Shown here one piece after another: positions 63,740-64,000 of a stretch of 64,000 nt of DNA. This stretch comes from JAPOXR01 sp965219635 (GTDB lineage Bacteria; Pseudomonadota; Alphaproteobacteria; Rhodobacterales; Rhodobacteraceae): contig OZ244783.1 of assembly GCA_965219635.1 (NCBI GenBank), positions 2,852,001 to 2,916,000 of the forward strand, read 5' to 3'. Under the pieces are notes generated by a model. The model was given only the letters and a program-made list of their open reading frames with translations, was not told where the DNA came from and did not search any database. Within the stretch, counting starts at the first letter, position 1; each line of letters starts with the position of its first letter. The position numbers were made by a program, and so were the translations under genes.

Positions 63740-64000
63740 CCACTTGTAACCATCTCCTCTGTGCACAGAGATAACGGCAACTGCCCAAAACCACAACGAG
63801 GATTTCTTGGTCATACACGGCGCTATTCACAGATCGGTGATTGCTACGATGCTGTCCAAAGAACCAGGACCAGCTCAAAATCTTCCCCAATTGAGCTATT
63901 GAGTCTGCCATTGAGAAATTGCAGTAACCGTCGCTCTTGAATGCATGTATCAGCCTTTACGGCACACAATCTCCTGAATTCATGACGACGCCAATCAATG
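63740..64000. other. Right edge region
   Basis: This stretch lies upstream of the AAA gene and should hold the promoter of the pair. Overlapping frames are open on the minus strand without a recognisable product. No other feature seen before the window ends. Confidence 0.35.

Noticed and set aside
1..64000. tRNA or rRNA genes
   Set aside because: I scanned for the T-arm pattern GGTTCGAATCC and its complement and for rRNA signatures by eye and saw none; a tRNA search program would be decisive.

Overview
The window looks like a chromosomal segment of an alphaproteobacterium. The signs are a serC-serA pair with a GTG-started serC behind a structured leader, an Atm1-type ABC exporter, tcuAB, SorC-type sugar regulation and an ISKra4-type transposon, all with moderately high GC. 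I cannot name the genus. The content is mostly accessory: defence-like genes, toxin-antitoxin-like genes and a large family of exported ankyrin proteins, interleaved with catabolic operons.

Layout. 1-1.8 kb: a cut-off ornithine cyclodeaminase-family gene (-) divergent from an argE-like deacetylase (+). 2-6 kb: a 1123-residue SF1 helicase with a C-terminal Vsr/DUF559-like nuclease, then a small four-helix membrane protein. 6.1-14.0 kb (-): a compact five-gene operon coding for a GrpE-like protein, an Hsp70 with an enlarged C-terminal part, an AAA+ ATPase, a J-like protein lacking HPD, and a membrane-anchored coiled-coil protein with an OmpA/MotB peptidoglycan-binding domain. The genes are 2-11 nt apart or overlap by 4 nt. 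It reads as a dedicated chaperone machine tied to the cell envelope. 14.4-16.2 kb: an ISKra4-family element inserted at the end of a small ParD-like antitoxin gene. 16.4-20.5 kb: Atm1-type exporter (-), then an XRE/ImmA-IrrE regulator with a PIN toxin (+). 20.6-26.9 kb (+): tcuA-tcuB followed by a complete polar amino acid-type ABC importer. 27.0-27.8 kb: an SDR (-).

27.9-43.9 kb (-): the most striking region. Eight paralogous genes encode exported ankyrin-repeat proteins. Each has a signal peptide, then a conserved DCxxW...RCL cap with two cysteines, then about 2 to 13 ankyrin repeats and usually a short common tail. Between them lie decayed copies of a neighbour gene (intact at 28478-29215), a shared upstream block and gene-poor stretches. 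This points to a locus growing by tandem duplication and changing repeat number.

44.6-57.2 kb: a fused UPF0175-PIN protein, then two divergent operons. One (-) holds a sugar ABC importer and a PfkB-family kinase. The other (+) holds a SAF-domain dehydrogenase, a 2-oxo acid dehydrogenase E1 alpha/beta pair, an E2-alpha/beta-hydrolase fusion and a SorC-family regulator. Together they suggest uptake, phosphorylation and oxidation of an unknown sugar or polyol. 57.2-60 kb (-): serC-serA. 60.2-63.8 kb (-): a subtilisin-like protease and AAA ATPase pair of the IetAS type.

I saw no tRNA, rRNA or CRISPR array. Functional calls rest on motif and family recognition by eye; no database search was run.
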